Shown: positions 32,701 to 44,104 of the stretch, one piece after another
Position numbering within the stretch: position 1 is the stretch's first letter
Layout: every line of letters starts with the position of its first letter
Assembly: GCA_025449115.1 (NCBI GenBank)
Contig: JAHLKC010000148.1
Coordinates: forward strand, 33,870-97,869
Length of the DNA: 64,000 nucleotides
Source: Chytridium lagenaria
Lineage: Eukaryota; Chytridiomycota; Chytridiomycetes; Chytridiales; Chytridiaceae
Reading direction: 5' to 3'
Notes under the pieces: generated by a model
Database searches by the model: none
Told to the model about the DNA's origin: nothing
Seen by the model: the letters and a program-made list of their open reading frames with translations, nothing else
Program-made: the position numbers and the translations under genes

Positions 32701-34076
32701 GCTCCATTGTTTTAACGAACACCTTTTGAAGGTAGGTACCTGAAGGGAATATTTTTAGACAAAGAAGGAAAACGAAAATTGCGAACCTGATGGAAATCGT
32801 CCATTATAACCACTCCGATCAAAGAAACTTGAGAAGTCAGGTATCGTTCTTAGGTCGCGTTTAAGCACATAGCTCAGAGCAGGTCGCGTCGGAAGCTTTG
32901 AAAAAGCCAAAAGCAAATCCCAGTATCGTAACTTTTTCTTCGCATATGCTTCTGTATAGTTTTCCTTGCAGATTCCGCTAATTTGCGTTGGCCCCAAAAC
33001 CCTTCTCACACCCTTGACATAGCAGCGCCAGAATATCGTTATCAACTCCTATCTTCTTCGTCAATAGAGCAGGGAAAGCTTCTTGAATCGCTCGAGGTAA
33101 GGTTCGAATAGCGGAAGGTTGCGTTCCGAGGAAGCAAGAGGCGGTTTTTTGGTTTGGGTTTTTTGGGCACTTGTGACAGTTATAGCTAGAATTCAATAAA
33201 GATATTATTTATTAGACAAAATGAAGGAGAAATTGAAAGTCTTTGAAAGGAAACACTTACTGGCATGTGAATATATAGTAGCAGCCGTTTGTCAAGCTGT
33301 AAACTTTTCTGAACGAGCGCTTTGGCCGACGACGCTTCACGTTTTCCGAGCTCTGACAATGCTGGCACGAGAATCTGCGGTTTAATTTAATTATGTGTTT
33401 TGTTATTATATTCGAAAAAAAAAGACTTACTGAAACGGTGCAAAAGATATGTCGGGGAACCACAAAAAAACGCGGGGTAGGTAAAATACGCTGGGATCTG
33501 GCTTTAACCCCTTTTTGAGCGAATTGTTTAGGTCTGCCACAGGATCGGGTGGGTCTACCCAAAGCTTTCCGTCCAAAAGTGCTTTATAAAGGCTCGAGAC
33601 ATTCTGGCTTTTTTTCGATATGTCGTCCATAAGCCTCGTATAAAGTGGTGAAGTAGTCATCCACCGGCCCATTTCCATCAACTTCCGCAGCATCGTCCGC
33701 AGCATCGTCTACATCATCTTCTCTAAAGTTGTTAAGTAAAAATGTTTTTGAAGATACCCACAACTCATTATCGTCAGCATCTTCGTCATCTTCTCCCTCA
33801 CCGCTCTCAAAATCATCCACCGCAAGTCGTTTCGTCACTGAATTGTGTTCCACTGATCCAGCCTGTTGCCTCCCCATCATTATTTTCGTTATTTACTGCT
33901 CCCCACTATTCACTTCTTTGGCTCCCACACTCGCGGTATTCTCATTGGTCATGGCTCCTGCTTCCGCATCACTGACATTCATGATAGCTCCCCCATCAAG
34001 ACAGTCTTGTTCTAAAAAGGTTCCGTCGTTCGTCATTTCTTCATCATGAATAAACGAATCTTGATTTGCGACCCCG
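29757..34076 (-). pseudogene. DUF6729-type zinc / 3'-5' exonuclease gene, 3' part
   Basis: The larger, downstream part of a multi-exon gene cut by the retroelement at 34078-44104. In order: an acidic stretch (VDDFESGEGEDDEDADD), LPRVFLWFPDISFAPF followed by paired cysteines (SCQHC, NCHKC, about 33360 and 33175) as in DUF6729, a mid-region with YTDKCCGM, and a DEDDy exonuclease fold. The exonuclease has GFDTEW (motif I, about 32190), an Asp in SKQDAKKL (motif II, about 31905) and YAARDAW (motif III, about 31680). A long helical tail (RTIRGTNAVETYHQKLEMHM) ends in CKTCGLAKCKGK. Introns are 44-80 nt. Frame slips occur at A-runs near 33615 and 31893. Proteins of this layout are repeated in many genomes, and the function (DNA or RNA trimming) is inferred only. 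Confidence 0.75.
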
Positions 34077-34077
34077 T

Positions 34078-34242
34078 AATCTCCAGAATTCGCTCTACTC
34101 ACCAAAGTTACCTTGTGTTACACAATGTCCGAACATAGTCGGACATTATGTGCATAAGGTATCGGTGAGTTGAGAAAATGAAGGACAACTTCTTCATTTT
34201 CTCCAACTCAACTGCACACCCGGTGCAGTTAAGTTGCCTTGT
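34078..34242 (+). repeat. A1 terminal repeat of the Ngaro-like element
   Basis: Near-identical to A2. It holds three predicted hairpins: AATGTCCGA/TCGGACATT (34124-34147), GAAAATGAAG/CTTCATTTTC, and CAACTcAACTGCAC/GTGCAGTTaAGTTG (34204-34236). Confidence 0.92.
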
Positions 34243-34263
34243 TTCTCGCTTCTTCGACGTTCG

Positions 34264-35769
34264 ATGGACGACCCACCACCACCACCCCCACCACTTGACG
34301 CTCACCTCACCACCTGGGATGGTGTGCTTGTGAGCGTCCTTTCCTACACCGCCCTTAAGAATGTTGCAACGGCAATTGGAATGCCTCGTCCCTGGCCAAA
34401 AGGCCTTTTGGCTATGCGACCCGCATCATGACCGCCCTCTCGGCTATTGCCCCTCGTCCCGCGGTGGATCCAGTCACTAACCTCACAGCATTTGCCGGTA
34501 ATATCGCTAATCCCGTATTGGCTCCCGGGGGGGGGTCGCTGATAACCCGTTGAATGTGAACAACCCCTTCCTCTGATAAATCCTCATCCTCCCAATGTGA
34601 TTAATCCCGAGAATGGGGACCCGGATCCCCTCGTTCTCGCCCGGAAGGAGTGGCTGATGCTGAAGCGATTATTCGCGCTCATCAAGACCGTATCGCTTCC
34701 TTGGAACTGGAATCCCGTTCTCGCCTCCCCCCGCGTACTCCCACCGTTCCCCCTGCTTCTGTTATCGACATCGGTCAGTTTATCCGCGATACGGATATCT
34801 TCTCGGAGGATCCTTATGTCCCGGTACGTATCATACCTTTATTTGTAAATCCCTTTGATTATATTTCCCATTTCCTTTTTTCATGGCTCTTGAGGCCATC
34901 TGGGATTTGCATCGTCATTTCCTCTCTAGGCTGGTTATCCCCAGCCTCTCTCAAGTTCGCCACATGGCGTACTTCCCACCCCTGGCACCCCCCCGCCAGT
35001 TTCTGGCACACCCCGCCAGCGTTTCTCAGCACATGCGGTGCTTGGATACCCGCCGCCACCACCTACCGCCTCATGATTGCTCCGCCGCTTCCACTCTTCC
35101 CTCTTAAACCGAGGTCTTCCCTTCAAGGTTGTTTTTTCTTACAACCTTCTTTTATAGCACGTTGCTATCTATGCCCAGGCTTTGCGGACTTTCCGTTCCG
35201 AGGCTGCCGAATTCCTTCGTTCGAATGAACGGGACCCTCCTCCCTTCTGGATTCGTTCGCGTGACGCTTTCTATGGTCGTCTTTCCATTCTCCACGACAT
35301 TGGGGTGGACTGTCGTTGCCTCACCCCAGCCCAATCTTCGGCGTGGAAGACTCTCCTTAACCGCTCCCACTTCCGCCTTGCCGACGGGGAGTTTCTTCCA
35401 CTCCGCAATGAACTCTCTGCCATTATCAATATCCTAGGCTGGCGCTTGCCCAACGCTGACGCTTCCCTCTTGGCTGCCGCTATCTTGAACGAGTCTCGCC
35501 AACTTGGCAACGCTGTGAAGATCACTCACTCCCGCCGCCTCGCCCAGACACCTTACGAGCGCCCCGCCCCTGGTTCTTCCTCGGATTCCCGTCCGGCTCC
35601 GGCGCACACCTCCAAGGCCCCAATGGCTTCCCTCCCCAAACCACCCACCGACCAGAATGTTTGCGGCCATTGCAAAAAACGTGGCCACTATGGTCGGGAT
35701 TGTTCTAACCGCTGTTCGAAGCCGAGTGCCACTAGTGCGGTTTGTGCTCGGCTCCACTGCTCTATTTAG
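34264..35769 (+). CDS. Ngaro-like gag with zinc knuckle
   Basis: It begins MDDPPPPPPPLDAHLTTWDG just inside A1. Frames are broken near 34420, 34800 and 35150. The last frame (35182-35769) carries SEAAEFLRSNERDPPPFW, a helical region and the CX2CX4HX4C knuckle CGHCKKRGHYGRDC at about 35660. It is probably the RNA-binding capsid-like protein. Confidence 0.75.
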
Positions 35770-35861
35770 TTGTCTCGCCTACTTTCTTTTCCCTTGTTTG
35801 TGTTTAACATTGGATATTAATACATTTGTATTCCACCTTACTTTATTCATAAATTTATTCT

Positions 35862-37731
35862 TTGTCCAGCCCCCAACACCAGTGTCGTGGTGTCGCTATG
35901 ACGGTACGCCTACCCCGTCACCGTCACGTTCGTCGCTCCACTCCCAACTATCCAGCCTTCTCGCCGGCTCCTCCCATGCCACCCCACACGACATACCTTT
36001 CCCTAACCCATCGGAATTTGTGGCGGGGTGTGTTAACTCGACTACTCTCCCGATGTGGGAAGAGATCCTGGCTTACTCACCGCCTCGCGAGGCCGCTCTT
36101 GTCCGTCGCTGGGTCACGGAGGGTATCCGCGTCGAGGATTTCTTTCAACCGTTTGATGGTTTTTATCGTGGCCGTCGCTACTCAACCCATCGCCCACCCC
36201 GTGGAGTCGCCCCATCTTACCCAGTACCCGCGGCGTTTACCGATTTCGTTTCGACCTCTACCGCAAAAGACCTACGGTCCGGTGCTCGCCGGCATTGTCG
36301 GTCCTGTTTCCGCTGGTTTCCCCTCCAACCTCTACATGGTGAATCCTATCCTTATCGAACCCACCAAGCCCCGCAAATGCGACGATTGTACCCTTCTCAA
36401 TTGCTGGATGAAACCAGTTCCCTTTACGATGGAAGGCATACAGTCTCTGACTTATTGGACATCCCAGTCTGCCGCCGTCATTGACATAGCGAGTTGTTTT
36501 AACAACATTCCCCTCCACCCCTCCAGCTATCAATACTTTGGTACCATTGCCGCTATTAACGGCATCGATTACTACCTCGTCTCCACCGTCTTGGTCTTCG
36601 GTTGGTCACGCGTCCCCCTACGTCACGCAGACTATGGCCGTCGCTCTTACTTGCTACGTTCGTGCTTGGAAAATCCCTGCGCTAATCTGGATCGATGATG
36701 CTGCCATCAGCCCTTCTCTCCAGGCTTCCTGCTCTCCGTCTTGTGCCGGTGGGGATGCGGCGACTATTTGGTGCTTAGTTTGTATCCTTACCGGCTATTA
36801 CGTCTCTACCACCAAATCCCACTTTACCTCATCACCATCTTTTCGCTTCCTCGGTTTTATTGTCGATCTCGTTAATCGAACCTTTGCGATTCCCCCCGAT
36901 AAACAGACGGCTTTCCTTACTCTCGCCGCCTCCCTCTTGTCGAACGACACAGCGCCTCTTCCTCTCCTAGAGAGTTTTGCCGGGAAATGCGCCCATTTCT
37001 CGCTCATTGTCCCCGGTGGTTTATCTTTTACACGCCACCTCTACCTGGCTATCGCGGCGGCTACCCGGGGTCTCTCAGGTTCACCTACGTCTCAGCCCAC
37101 CATCCCAATTACCCCTCTCCTTTCCGGCGAGATCTCTCTCTGGATGTCGTTGGTGATCTCCAATACGCCGTACCTTTGGGCCACTTCGGCTCATCGCATC
37201 CTAACGATCAGAACTGATGCCAGCAATACCCGCTGGGGCGGGCACCTCTATCTTTCCGCTCCCACTTCCTCTCAACTCCCAGCTTCTCCCTCTAACCGCT
37301 CTCCCGCCCTCACCTTCCTCCCGTCACCCACGGACCTACAAGCCGGCGGGGACTTGGAGGCGTCTCTTCTTCCCGCCTCTGGTTCCTCCATTAACTTACG
37401 GGAAGCGGTCGCCTGCCGCCGCTCGCTGGAGGCTTTTCTTCCTCACCTCTCCCGAGCCTTTGTGGACATATATATTTCCCCGTCGTTGGCATCCGCTCTT
37501 CGGTCCCCAACTCCACGCAACTGGTTGGATATCGGCGTCGACAATTCTGGCCTTTACGAGGCGTTGGTTAAGGGTTCTTCCCGTTCCATCGCCATCAACT
37601 CTGAGGTACGCCGTATCTTTGAGTTAGCGCGATCTTCAGGTCTCCGTCTTTCATTCCACCATGTCCCTGGGAGCGAGAATACGGAGGCTGATCCATTTCT
37701 CGGGAATCTCCTGATGGTGATTTTTCCTTGA
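35862..37731 (+). CDS. Ngaro-like reverse transcriptase and RNase H
   Basis: Two frames overlap (35862-36698 and 36538-37731). Reverse-transcriptase motifs are MKPVPFTMEG, VIDIASCFNNIPL and LIWIDDAAIS, the last being the two-Asp active site in the DIRS-type form. RNase H has TIRTDASNTRWGG, NLREAVACRRSLEAF and FHHVPGSENTEADPF. The frame change near 36580-36600 (conserved PFGL context) is a one-base shift. The domain order matches DIRS-type pol. Confidence 0.85.
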
Positions 37732-38200
37732 CTGCGCCTACGTTCCAACGTATTATGAAGGCACATGGGCCTTTTACCATGGATGCCATGGCCTCCCCCA
37801 CACTACCAAACACCCCGCTTCCTCTCCCGTTACCTGTGTCCTGGGTCGGCTGGTACTAATTTCTTTGCTTGGGACTCCCGATCCGGCTCTCCCCGCTGAA
37901 CACCTCTATCTCTACCCACCGTTTCCCCTCCTTCGTCCTTGCGTGGATTTCTTCTTTCATTACCCGTGTCTTTCACTATTGTGGTTCCTCACCTTTACCA
38001 TTCGTGGTGGCCTCCTCTCGTCCATGCGTCGTCTTCATCGTGGAAGCTGGGCTGCCGCGGTGATCTTTTTGATACAGGGTATTGTAAAATCGCCCGCACC
38101 GTCACTCTCTTACCCCTACCTCATGACTTCTATGTCTTCCACCGTTCCTTGTGACTTATGTATTTCTTTATTTTACAAAAATTTTGGTTAATATAACATC

Positions 38201-39580
38201 ATGGCTACCTCCTCAGAGCTTCCATCTCTCGGTTCCTGCTGCAACGTCCCTCTCCAACCAGCGTTTTCGTTCTGCCCTCTTTGCGGTGAGGCCGCGGTCC
38301 CGGTTTCTGGACCCGCCTCCCCGGGCAGTCCGCCGGATACATACATACATCACCGCCGCCAGGCCTTCCATACCTCCCTCCAGTCGTTGCCTAAAACCAT
38401 CCTCAAGGACCGTTCCTTATCGGCTTTCACCTCCTTCCTCTCCGCTCTTGATCCTCCGCTTTCCCTTCAATCGGCCACACCCTCTTCGGTGGTGGATTTC
38501 CTCATTTCTAAGGACATACCGCAAACACCCAATACCACCACTCCTCCTGCCCCCACAAAGGTGCGGCTTTCTCTCAAAACCGCGTCTTGGATCGGTGTGG
38601 TTCCTCCTGTCCCTCTCCTACGTCTTGCCCCCATCGCCTTCCTCTTTCTGATATCCGTCTCCACTGCCCGGTTCGTGCTGCTCCGGCCTCAATCGCCCGT
38701 CATATCAGTTTACTGAAAACCGCCCTCCACTCCGCCGGTTTTCTTGATCCGTGGTCCCCGTCCTCATCTACCGGTAATCCTGCGGATTCATTTTTAGTTA
38801 ATCAATACCTCTCCTTTCTCCAACGGGAGGGCCAATCGGCTTCCTCACTCCAGTTCAGGCCACTCCTGTCTTTTCCTCTACCCTTTCGACCGCTGTTACT
38901 TTCTGGCAAACCTTCCGCTGCCCAGGCCGCCTCCACCGTCCCGCTGTCAGCCTCTACACCCGCCTTATTGCGTTACAAAACGCCGCCTTTTGCCTTCTAA
39001 CCGCCGCCGCTGGTTATCGGGGTGGCGACATTGCCCGCCTGGATCCTCACGCTGTGACCTGGCTTCCTGATGGCTCCGGTATACATATCGCCTTATTTAC
39101 CGGCAAGACAGTCAAGGCAGGGACGGTGGAACGCATCGTTATCCTCTTTGACTCCCAGCCTTCTCGCTGCGTCATCCTTTCCCTCAGGGCTTATGCGGCG
39201 GAATGCTCTCTAGTCGGCCTCCCTCTGGTCGGCAGTCCCTTTGTTTTTCCGTACTTTACTCCTACCACCAGTCATCCCCACCGCTCCGCTGGCTATTCGG
39301 TGTTCCAGTCTCGTTTCAGCGCCGCTCTCCATGCCACCACCGGCTATAACGGTGAAACTATCCACGGTTTACGCGTTGCCACCGCCATCTCCACCGTGGT
39401 TTCTGAGGACCGCATCCCTCTCGTGATGTCCGCCGGCCATTGGCTTCCTCTGCTACCGCGGCTCGTTATGCCCAACTTTCCGCGCGGTCTCTCCCTCTTC
39501 GCAACGCTCTCTCCTCGACTGGCAGTCCGCGCTTCTTTCCTGGAAAACCCACCTCCCTTCTTATTTGTTTTTCCATAATC
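38201..39580 (+). CDS. Ngaro-like tyrosine recombinase
   Basis: Integrase of the element. It opens with MATSSELPSLGS and a Cys-rich stretch (CCNVPLQPAF, FCPLCGEA). Downstream, in shifted frames, it has the catalytic set: GYRGGDIARL (Arg), ETIHGLRVATAIS (H-x-x-R), MSAGHW (His) and ATAARYAQLS (Tyr, frame of 39440-39661). At least three single-base frame changes separate these. All catalytic residues survive, so the copy may be young. Confidence 0.85.
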
Positions 39581-39677
39581 TACATTTTCAATCACAATAA
39601 AGGTTTTCTTTCCGTACCTATGAGCATTGGGTCTCTCCACAGGCTTGCTATCAGAGTTTGAGCATTGGGCGAGTGCA

Positions 39678-39899
39678 TAGCCCGCCCGCTCGAGCCCTTT
39701 TTCTCCAGAGCTGAATACTAGAGATAATAGACATAATCTCCAGAATTCGCTCTACTCACCAAAGTTACCTTGTGTTACACAATGTCCGAACATAGTCGAC
39801 ATTATGTGCATAAGGTATCGGTGAGTTGAGAAAATGAAGGACAACTTCTTCATTTTCTCCAACTCAACTGCACACCCGGTGCAGTTAAGTTGCCTTGTC
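39678..39899 (+). repeat. B1 and A2 repeats of the Ngaro-like element
   Basis: B1 ends at 39734 (agagataatagacat) and recurs as B2, split by the nested transposon, with its end at 44104. A2 (39735-39899) repeats A1 and lacks one G in the first hairpin (agtcgacatt for agtcggacatt). Confidence 0.9.
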
Positions 39900-40065
39900 C
39901 CACCATCCATCCCCATTTCACCGCCTATTCCTCACCTCCACTGTTTCTTCTTTTCTTCTCTTTCTTCTTTTTCCTTTTTTCCCGGCCCCACCCTGGCTAC
40001 CTTACCCCACCGCCCGAATTTTATTTGTATGCATTAATTGTCTGTTTATTATTCTCCTTTTCTTA

Positions 40066-40138
40066 GGGTTTGGTTGGCCTACATTTCACCCGCACTGGGT
40101 TTCAGCCCCCGGGTTCAATCCCGGTAGCCAGTGTGTGG
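40066..40138 (+). promoter_or_regulatory. Possible Pol III B-box / SINE-like segment
   Basis: GGGTTCAATCCCGG at about 40108 matches a tRNA B-box with a short flanking stem (cccGGGTTCAATCCCggg-like). It lies between A2 and the nested transposon, in 270 bp with no B1 counterpart. No clear A-box at the right spacing, so low confidence. Confidence 0.35.
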
Positions 40139-40494
40139 TTTTTCTCCTTGTCTCGCTTCGGGCTCCTTTTAGCCCGCGGAAGGTGCACTTTTTTGGATAA
40201 TTTTCGCTTAAAATACAATTAAATAAGAATTATTACGTTACCGCAAAATTCAAAAATCTAAGATAATAATTACATGAAATAAATATTTGGTTCAATTTAA
40301 TTTGATAAAAATACCTTGGAAATTTCGAGCAAAAATCTGTTAAACATATGACTATTCAAATAAGATTGGATTTTAAAAATATCAATATATTAATATATAA
40401 TTATTATTACATTAATAATACATTCTATATTAATAGAATTATGAAATAAAATTAAAATTCCAATTTTGTAACAGATCATATAAGGGCTCCCGTT

Positions 40495-41542
40495 TCAACC
40501 GTAAGTTAACAATATTAGCGCAAATCTTAAATATCCTTGCATGCTGTCTTTGTCGCTACGGTAAGGTTGTGATAATGCACGAAAATCCTTCAGTCTCTTA
40601 TTCACTGTTTCATGACGAGCTCCCATTTGATGAATATTCCTGTTGTGTTTTTTAATAGTTTCACCGTAACCATCCAAGTGAGTCAGGATCTTGGATTCTC
40701 CTCGATACCCCTTGTCAGCTGCTATTTTCTCCTCAGGTTCCAAAAGCGGTAATAGGCTAGACCGTACCATTTTAAGATCTGGCCATGTGCCACAAGGAAC
40801 ACCCCCAGAAATATGGACAATCTTGGAAGCTCCGAGGCAGTGGCAACTTGATACCGTAAGCCAGCGTGTTTAAACTTGTGGCTGTAAAGACTCTTATTTA
40901 ACGGGCGCTCTTCCTGAATTAGGCAATCCACACCATCAACATAGGCAGAGGGAAGTTTGCAGGCCCAGTCAACCCACCGGTCTTCCCAAAATATCTGTGA
41001 AAAAGATTATTTTAAAAATAGAGGCTAATTATAATATAATAAAAAAAAACTCACGGTTTCAACTTGGCCCAATATTTCCAACATCAAATCAATTTTTTCT
41101 CTCCAATTGGTAGGAGACACACCAAATCGGGAAGATCCAATAACTTCCGTTGGATAGGCTTTAAGATAAAAAAGAGCCCAAAACAAATGCACGCGTCGAA
41201 GGTTGGTGTGTAACATTTCCTGTCTGACCATTTGCCAGAGCTCCCAGGCTGTTTCATCATCACACCCAAAGTGACCGTTGAAACTTTTCCGCCAAGTTGA
41301 GTTCCCTCCCTTTAATCCGTAACGAAGGGGAACACCTATTAAATCAAATATTTGTAATTAATATTAGTAAGTCAATTAATAAAAAGATATTAGTAATTCA
41401 CTGCAAGGAGTTGTGCGGTAAGCTTGCCTATTATGCGAGAGCTATCCAATAAAAATTTATAGCGCTCGGAGCCTTCCTCTGGCTGCATCGGTAAAAATGG
41501 TATATACTGTTGCATGCCAATAAGTTCCTTTATTATATTCAT
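40495..41542 (-). CDS. DDE transposase of the nested transposon
   Basis: Transposase of the DDE_Tnp_4/Harbinger-like type. It starts MNIIKELIGMQQYIPF at 41542. An intron lies near 41335-41400 and another at about 40995-41055. The catalytic residues are Asp in VDGVDCLIQEE (about 40930), Asp in GTWPDLKMVRS (about 40775) and Glu in ARHETVNKRLKDF (about 40610), after ADKGYRGES. A frame slip near 40840-40850 interrupts the stretch between YSHKFKHAGLRYQVA and ISGGVPCGTWPDL. It is otherwise complete. Confidence 0.85.
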
Positions 41543-42665
41543 TATGGCGGATAATTATAAAGTTATTAGGAGGATAAAATATTAAATTATTATTAATATA
41601 TTAATGTGAGTTTATCCTATCCGCATAGTAAAGTTATATTTAATAGTAAATAAATTAATAACATTAATCTAATTATAAGTAATTTATGGCCGATGAGGAG
41701 GAGGTGTGGTGGGAGTAGTTGTCTTAATTCCAAATGAAAAATAAATAAAGAGACGATAAGGATGAAAAAAGGGACTACAAGAATTATTGCTTTTTTAAAA
41801 AAGCGGAAATGTTTAGAGAAAAGCGTCTAAACTTCGTCACTTTTCTGAATCACATTTTGCGTTTCAGCAGAAGTGACCAAATTTCAGTCGCGTTTCTTGA
41901 AAACAACTGAATTATGGTCGCTTTTTTTTCAATTAACTAATTTTCAGTTTTTTTTGGTCACTCCTCCTCTTTGGATGAAGGAAAAATTCAGTCATTCTGA
42001 CGCGAACTGAATTTAACCTTTAAGCTTTAATGTAACTAAATGAAAACATAGCTAGTTTTGTGCGGTAGGAGCATGGCTTTACAGTATAAGTTTGACGAAT
42101 TTTAATTCTTTTTTCGTGTTTTTTTAATTAAAAAAGTGGTAAAGATCTTAAAATGTCAAGTTTAATATATTTAACTTAGAAACTATGGGTTGATTTTCTC
42201 CCTACACATAAATATTTTTTGGCGTATAAATTGGAAAAAATTAGTCGAGCTGTTTTAATCATCTTGACTAAAGCTATTAGTTTCACTTTTCCTGAAAATA
42301 TATATTGATATGTATTAATAAATTCAATAATTCACATATGTAGTAGGTTAATAAAAGTGCCGCATAACAAGCTTAATCATTATTCCAATCATTTTTATTT
42401 ATTAGTAATAAATATTTGTTTTCTAACTATTTCTTGTTATTAACCCACGTATAAATAAATCTGATCTAACATTATAGCGTTGCCACTTAGGTATTGACTT
42501 TATGACAAATTCGGATAATTATAGATGAATGATATTTATTAATTCTTTCTATTTGAAATCATTATAACTTAAAACAATTAATAAAAATAAAAGACAGGCA
42601 ACCATCGCCTATAAAAACAGGATATATCAACCCTTTCATTTTCCTTATTCCTCAACCAAATCAAT

Positions 42666-43717
42666 ATGCCTTCTGGACCACCTTGGCGTCAACCTGAATA
42701 CGACGCTATGTTAGCCAAACATATTTTCGAAGAATCACCCACCAGCAAGCTCACCGCTGCAAAGCTGCGAAAGAGCGATGATTTTTTCGCCCAGTGGGAT
42801 ACCAAGTATTTGACCTATAAAATCACTGCCACTAGGAAGAAGGTGTCAGACAAAGGTATTAAAATAATCATATATAATTTTATTTTATTTTGTGTAACAA
42901 ATTACTAACTCGTCTTGTGATACCTAGATCGCCCTTGGCCCTCTCATCAAGATTTGACTGAGCTGGGTTTCACAGGCCCAAAATTCCTCGCCAATCCCGC
43001 CAGCAAGCGCTCTGGTGGGATCTTTGCCCTTTCTGGACTGGCCCGCACCCCACCCCCCAACTACACTTCCATCAAAGCTAAGGGGAAGCGACCCATTCCG
43101 TCGGAGGCTGAGGAGGGTGACGAATCAGAAGAAGATATTGGGCTCAGTAGCGACCCTGTACATGGGGGGAGCCCACGATTAAATCTGGCGCCAAGGTCAT
43201 GGATAAATACCTTCTTACCCAAACAAGGAAGGCCCCAATAGAAACGAACCTTCGGTTACACGAGATCATACGGTACCAATCACAAGGCCGGAACTATGTT
43301 CAAGTTATCATCCGGTTTGTTGCGGGCTTTACCTTTGACATGCAAGTTCTCGATGGTGGGCGGACTTTTCAATATGAGTTAATTAACAAGAAAACTTCCA
43401 TCGCTCACCTGGACACACCAAACAGCCCTATATTTGAAGAGTTTGGTCAGCAATTTGAGAAACCAATTTCAAGCGCCATACATCGTTTTTTCCTTCCCGA
43501 CGCAAATGTTGATAAATTCACTTACTCTTTTGCCCTCCCTGAGCCTATTGATACCACACCTGTTTTAGAAAGAAAAATTTATTCAGATAACGAAATGTCT
43601 TTGGCTCGTGCGGATGGGTCAGCTGTGGTACGATACCCTATTGCAGTTGGCCTGTCTTACCTTATAGCTGGGCAAACCATAAAAGCCAGCAAACGAGCAA
43701 GGAGCTCCATGGCTTAA
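42666..43717 (+). CDS. Second ORF of the nested transposon, unknown
   Basis: It starts MPSGPPWRQPEYDAMLAKHI. An intron from 42856 (gtatta) to about 42927 precedes an acidic, Ser-rich exon (EAEEGDESEEDIGL), and a frame change at about 43200 gives the C-terminal 170 residues, which match nothing I recognise. Two-gene Harbinger-type elements carry an accessory DNA-binding protein, and the N-terminal WRQPEYDAML could be a degenerate Myb/SANT start. 41543-42665 is AT-rich and non-coding. Confidence 0.55.
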
Positions 43718-44104
43718 ATTTGTTTATTAATTAATATCTTTTAAATAAACTTTTTATTAAAATAACCAAAGTATAAAAATAAACATAAATATTAGATTAT
43801 TTTTTGGAGTCCCTTCGGTGCGGTGTCCTCAACCCACTTTATATAAGTGAGCCCTAATAATTATTTAAATCATAAATTTAATTACAAAGTACTACATTTA
43901 AATTATTTTTTTTATTTTAATGTTGTAAAATTTAAAGGTTCGTTAATAAAAATTCAAGGAATATTAATGTTATTTTCCAAATATTTCTTTCTTTACTCAT
44001 AAAATAATTTTTGTAACCCGATTTTTTTTTATTAGTCAAAAAAGTGCACCTTCCCGCTTGCGAGCCCTTTTTCTCCAGAGCTGAATACTAGAGATAATAG
44101 ACAT

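Larger units (their letters stand above)
40178..44054. mobile_element. TIR DNA transposon nested in B2
   Basis: The termini are an 18-bp perfect inverted repeat, GGAAGGTGCACTTTTTTG at 40178-40195 and its complement at 44037-44054. They are flanked by cgc on both sides (40175-40177 and 44055-44057), a 3-bp target duplication as in Harbinger-type elements. It carries a DDE transposase (minus) and a second ORF (plus), divergently arranged. The flanks outside (tagcccgc, then gcgagccctttttctcc) rejoin to match B1. Confidence 0.88.
34078..44104 (+). mobile_element. Ngaro/PAT-type tyrosine-recombinase retroelement with nested transposon
   Basis: It has split direct repeats in the order A1 (34078-34242), coding region, B1 (about 39678-39734), A2 (39735-39899), B2 (ending 44104), the arrangement of Ngaro/PAT rather than canonical DIRS. 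It encodes gag, RT-RNase H and a tyrosine recombinase. There is no target-site duplication; a single T is shared at both junctions (34077 and 44104). Removing the element rejoins an open frame of the interrupted gene in the correct splice phase. The DNA transposon at 40178-44054 sits inside B2. Confidence 0.9.

Noticed and set aside
35182..39661. Many overlapping frames of 60-170 codons on both strands
   Set aside because: They are alternate-frame readings of the GC-rich Ngaro-like gag, pol and recombinase. Only frames with domain motifs were kept.
42666..43717. Second ORF of the nested transposon as a host gene
   Set aside because: It lies wholly between the TIRs with the transposase, so it belongs to the element. 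A Myb-type identity could not be shown, so no function was given.
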